Positions 63,624 to 64,000 of a DNA stretch of 64,000 bases are shown here, piece after piece. The notes beneath the pieces were generated by a model. The model saw only the letters and a program-made list of their open reading frames with translations. It was not told where the DNA came from and searched no databases. How positions within the stretch are numbered: the stretch's first letter is position 1; the number at the start of each line of letters is the position of its first letter. This stretch comes from Lithodes maja (taxonomy: Eukaryota > Arthropoda > Malacostraca > Decapoda > Lithodidae), in assembly GCA_037953745.1 (NCBI GenBank), contig JBAKBP010007641.1:1-64000 (forward strand). Reading direction: 5' to 3'. Both the position numbers and the translations under genes were made by a program.

Positions 63624-64000
63624 CATCAGAGTGCACCTCACAAGTAAATTAATTAATTTACTTGACTATACGAGTTCGATTGTTTACCATCTTTCCAACG
63701 AACCACGTTTCTTGAACTGAATATATTCGTTTTAATTAATAAATGTGTAAGTGTGTGGACATAGGCATTAAGTCTATTGATTAATTTATAGTTCATCTCT
63801 AGTTGCTCCACTACTTAACTTCCAGGATAACTTAAATGTTTTATTGTCTAATTTTGGATTTTGGTTTCCATATTACATACAAATATACCGAGTTCCTTCA
63901 TCTGGCTATGTAGCTAGCTAAATCATCTAACAACCAGTCTTTTCACAATCCTTTCCTTCCGTCTTTTCACTAATATGCCAACACATATCGTCCTCTGTTT
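63624..64000. other. Unannotated AT-rich end of window
   Basis: I see nothing supportable here. Confidence 0.45.

Overview
The window looks like repeat-dense, AT-rich intergenic DNA from an arthropod, most plausibly a decapod crustacean. I found no host protein-coding gene, rRNA or functional tRNA. That taxonomic guess rests on the mix of elements (BEL/Pao, Gypsy with Gmr1-like pol order, Penelope-like, RTE-, Jockey- and CR1-type LINEs, many (TA)n/(GA)n tracts and GGT-rich minisatellites), not on a diagnostic gene. Nearly every convincing coding segment belongs to a mobile element, and most are broken.

Layout. 0.9-4.8 kb: a SINE, a 5'-truncated RTE-type LINE and a GGT-rich minisatellite, inside a segment that is duplicated at 36.1-38.1 kb. 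7.6-16.0 kb: a degraded full-length BEL/Pao element; its protease region is interrupted by a reverse RTE fragment with an 11-bp target duplication, and its 3' LTR by a 429-bp MITE with 34-bp perfect inverted repeats. 16.2-16.6 kb: a 34-bp tandem array. 18.3-21.7 kb: a reverse Jockey-type LINE, a small MITE, and a CR1-type LINE 5' end into which two TTAA MITEs inserted back to back. 22.8-32.1 kb: a nearly intact Gypsy-superfamily element with integrase upstream of reverse transcriptase (Gmr1-like order), near-identical 1.8-kb LTRs and an ATAT target duplication. 32.3-40.1 kb: LINE fragments, MITEs and the minisatellites of the second duplicate. 40.1-43.9 kb: AT/T-rich DNA with no recognisable gene.

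43.9-57.2 kb is a nest. An old conventional Gypsy (RT-RNase H-integrase) is interrupted first by a short RTE copy and then by a second, young Gmr1-like element (47326-56431). That young element keeps one long open frame although integrase and RT have been removed by three in-frame deletions, and its 5' LTR alone carries a 1267-bp insert with its own 300-codon frame. 57.3-64 kb holds more Jockey fragments, nested TTAA MITEs, a pogo/Tigger-like MITE, a Penelope-like element end with a hammerhead-type ribozyme followed by the start of another copy, and a hAT MITE with an 8-bp target duplication.

The elements interact as parasites of one another rather than as a pathway. The most interesting pair is the apparently autonomous Gmr1-like element and the young, catalytically gutted relative about 15 kb away, which could only have moved with enzymes supplied in trans. 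All alignments were done by eye; coordinates of degraded elements are approximate.
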